From: CAZRRV01 sp964406705
GTDB lineage: Bacteria > Bacillota > Clostridia > Oscillospirales > Acutalibacteraceae
DNA: 15,518 nt
NCBI GenBank assembly: GCA_964406705.1
Contig: CAYOSS010000042.1
Location: forward strand, 1 to 15,518
Reading direction: 5' to 3'
In this document: in pieces, positions 14,069 through 15,518 of the stretch
Numbering within the stretch: position 1 is the stretch's first letter
How the letters are laid out: each line of letters starts with the position of its first letter
Notes under the pieces: generated by a model
What the model was told of the DNA's origin: nothing
The model's input: only the letters and a program-made list of their open reading frames with translations
Databases searched by the model: none
Made by a program: the position numbers and the translations under genes

Positions 14069-15034
14069 ATGAAGACACCCTACACCGTGCCGCTCGGGCA
14101 AATCATAAAGGACTTCTCGCTGGAGACGGTCTGGGCTCCCGAGGGCGCGGGGGAAATCCCCATCTCGAGCACCGAGGTGAACCGCCCCGGGCTGGAACTC
14201 TCCGGCTTCTACAAGTACTACGACAAGACGCGGCTGCAGATTATAGGAATGAGCGAGGAAAGCTACATCAAGAGTTTTTCCGGCGAGGACTACATCCGCC
14301 GGCTTGACGAATACTTCTCCCACACCCCGGTGGCGGTCATTGTCGCCCGGAACCTCGAGATCCCGGACGAAATGAAGTCGCGCGCCGAAAAGTACGGCGT
14401 GCCGCTCCTTCGCACGGCCGAGTCCACCTCGGCGTTTATGGCGTCGCTGATCTCGTTCCTCAACGTGCATTTGGCGCAGCGGATCACCCGGCACGGGGTG
14501 TTGGTCGAGGTTTACGGCGAAGGCGTGCTGATCTTGGGCGAAAGCGGCGTCGGTAAGAGCGAGACCGCAATCGAGCTTATAAAACGCGGGCACCGGCTCA
14601 TAGCGGACGACGCGGTGGAGATCCGCAAGGTGTCCTCGCGCTCGCTCGTGGGCACCGCCCCGGAGAATATCCGCCATTTTATAGAGCTGCGGGGGATCGG
14701 CTTCGTCCACGCGGGGAGGACTTTCGGCGCGGGCGCGGTCAAAATGACCACCAAGATAGACCTCGTGGTGAATTTGGAACCCTGGGACCCGGAAAAATCC
14801 TACGACAGGATGGGACTTGAGTCCGAAAAGATCGACATAATGGGCATCGAGCTGCCCTACACCACAATCCCCGTAAAACCGGGGCGGAACCTCGCCGTGG
14901 TGTTGGAGGTCGCCGCTATGAACCACCGGCAAAAGCGGATGGGCTACAACGCCGCCGAGGATCTCCTGCGCCGCCTGGGGCTGGAGGACGACATCTCCTC
15001 CGGCGGCGAGGCAAAAGACGGAGACGCATTTTAG
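14069..15034 (+). CDS. hprK: HPr kinase/phosphorylase
   Basis: A 321-residue bifunctional enzyme that adds or removes phosphate on Ser46 of HPr, the switch of carbon catabolite control in Firmicutes. The Walker A is GESGVGKS (157-164), with His142 (RHGVLVEVYG) before it and GHRLIADD (174-181) after it. The K-loop block ELRGIGFVHAGRTFGAGAVK (206-225) is the family signature, with HAGRT in place of the common NVMTL. FVHAG is therefore somewhat divergent. The C terminus has VPVKPGRNLAVVLEVAAMNHRQKRMGYN, typical of the family, followed by a short acidic tail. Start: ATG 14069, AAGGAGG (14054-14060) overlapping the aspS stop, so the pair is one transcription unit. No other sugar-transport gene is in the window. 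Confidence 0.95.
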   Translation: MKTPYTVPLGQIIKDFSLETVWAPEGAGEIPISSTEVNRPGLELSGFYKYYDKTRLQIIGMSEESYIKSFSGEDYIRRLDEYFSHTPVAVIVARNLEIPDEMKSRAEKYGVPLLRTAESTSAFMASLISFLNVHLAQRITRHGVLVEVYGEGVLILGESGVGKSETAIELIKRGHRLIADDAVEIRKVSSRSLVGTAPENIRHFIELRGIGFVHAGRTFGAGAVKMTTKIDLVVNLEPWDPEKSYDRMGLESEKIDIMGIELPYTTIPVKPGRNLAVVLEVAAMNHRQKRMGYNAAEDLLRRLGLEDDISSGGEAKDGDAF

Positions 15035-15518
15035 GAAGAGTTTAACCCGGAGCGGTTGGCTTTCGGGTCCGCCCGTCTTTGGGGACTGCTTCTCGCCGCG
15101 CAGATAGCTCGGGGGTACCGGCGGCTTCGGCTCCGCCGGGTTCGGGTGAGCCGGTCCGGCTTCACGGATAGCTTATTCACTTTTCCCAGCTGGGCTGGGG
15201 AACGTGTCCGCTTTTCTTCTCACGACCGGCAGGCGCGGCGGTTCCCCTGCCTTTAGCTTCGCTCGTTATGGCGGACTTGCCCCGCTTCGCGGGGAGGCTT
15301 TCTCGCTTTTCCCGGCGCGGCTGGGCAGCGTGTCCGCTTTTCTTCTCTGCGCCGACGGGCGCGGCTATCCCTGCTTGTCTTGCTCCGCTCGGCTCCGAAG
15401 GCTGCTTCTCACTGCGTGGGGGAGCTTTGTGGCGCCGGCAGCTTCGGCTCCGCCTGGATCCGGGGATTTCTTCTCGCTAACGCGAGGTTAGCTTTCCAAT
15501 CTTTCCCAGCTGGGCTGG
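15035..15518. repeat. Array of palindrome half-units, cut by the window end
   Basis: No gene is supported. It contains CCCAGCTGGGCTGGGGAACG (15186), TGTCCGCTTTTCTTCTC (15205), the same again at 15331 (126 bp later) followed by the copy B-type GCGCCGACGGGCGCGGCT, and a mini-hairpin CTCGCTAACGCGAG (about 15474). A third CCCAGCTGGGCTGG begins at about 15505. The last 75 bp closely match the reverse complement of 12405-12479, so a further palindrome probably begins just beyond the end. Confidence 0.75.

Overview
The window is GC-rich bacterial DNA and reads best as a Firmicute, probably a member of the Oscillospirales/Ruminococcaceae (inference). The reasons are an HPr kinase/phosphorylase gene, a YycJ/WalJ-type hydrolase beside murA, GatCAB paired with an archaeal-type aspartyl-tRNA synthetase, strong AGGAGG-type ribosome binding sites, and mixed ATG/GTG/TTG starts. 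TGA is used as a stop, so the code is standard.

Region 1 (1-4205) looks accessory. It holds a cytoplasmic GH32/GH43-like beta-propeller protein and then, convergent to it, an MT-A70-type adenine methyltransferase. A divergent MunI-like restriction endonuclease follows, and together these two form a compact type II restriction-modification pair. Next is a membrane acyltransferase (acyltransferase 3 family) whose coding sequence carries an uninterrupted run of 12 G. Losing or gaining one G brings an immediate stop codon, so the gene is a good candidate for phase variation.

Region 2 (5584-11244) is core metabolism. A consensus sigma-A promoter is followed by a long structured leader, which includes about 25 in-phase copies of a 7-bp repeat. 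Then come murA (TTG start), yycJ/walJ, gatC, gatA and gatB, all on the + strand and tightly packed. Region 3 (12751-15034) holds aspS and hprK, 13 bp apart. The AspRS has His31 and Pro86 at the two positions that mark the archaeal-type non-discriminating enzyme. With GatCAB this implies that Asn-tRNA (and probably Gln-tRNA) is made by the two-step transamidation route.

Three long intergenic stretches (4206-5583, 11245-12735 and 15035 to the end) hold no convincing genes. They are built from one family of large, nested, imperfect palindromes. Two full copies (about 4235-5388 and 11457-12479) are related along their whole length, each about 1.0-1.15 kb. Each arm carries a hairpin beginning TGTCCGCTTTTCTTCT, and the loop-proximal sequence of that hairpin differs between copies but is matched between the two arms of the same copy. 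Shorter half-units spaced 126 bp apart flank copy B and fill the right end of the window. I do not recognise this family; it is the most interesting unexplained signal here.
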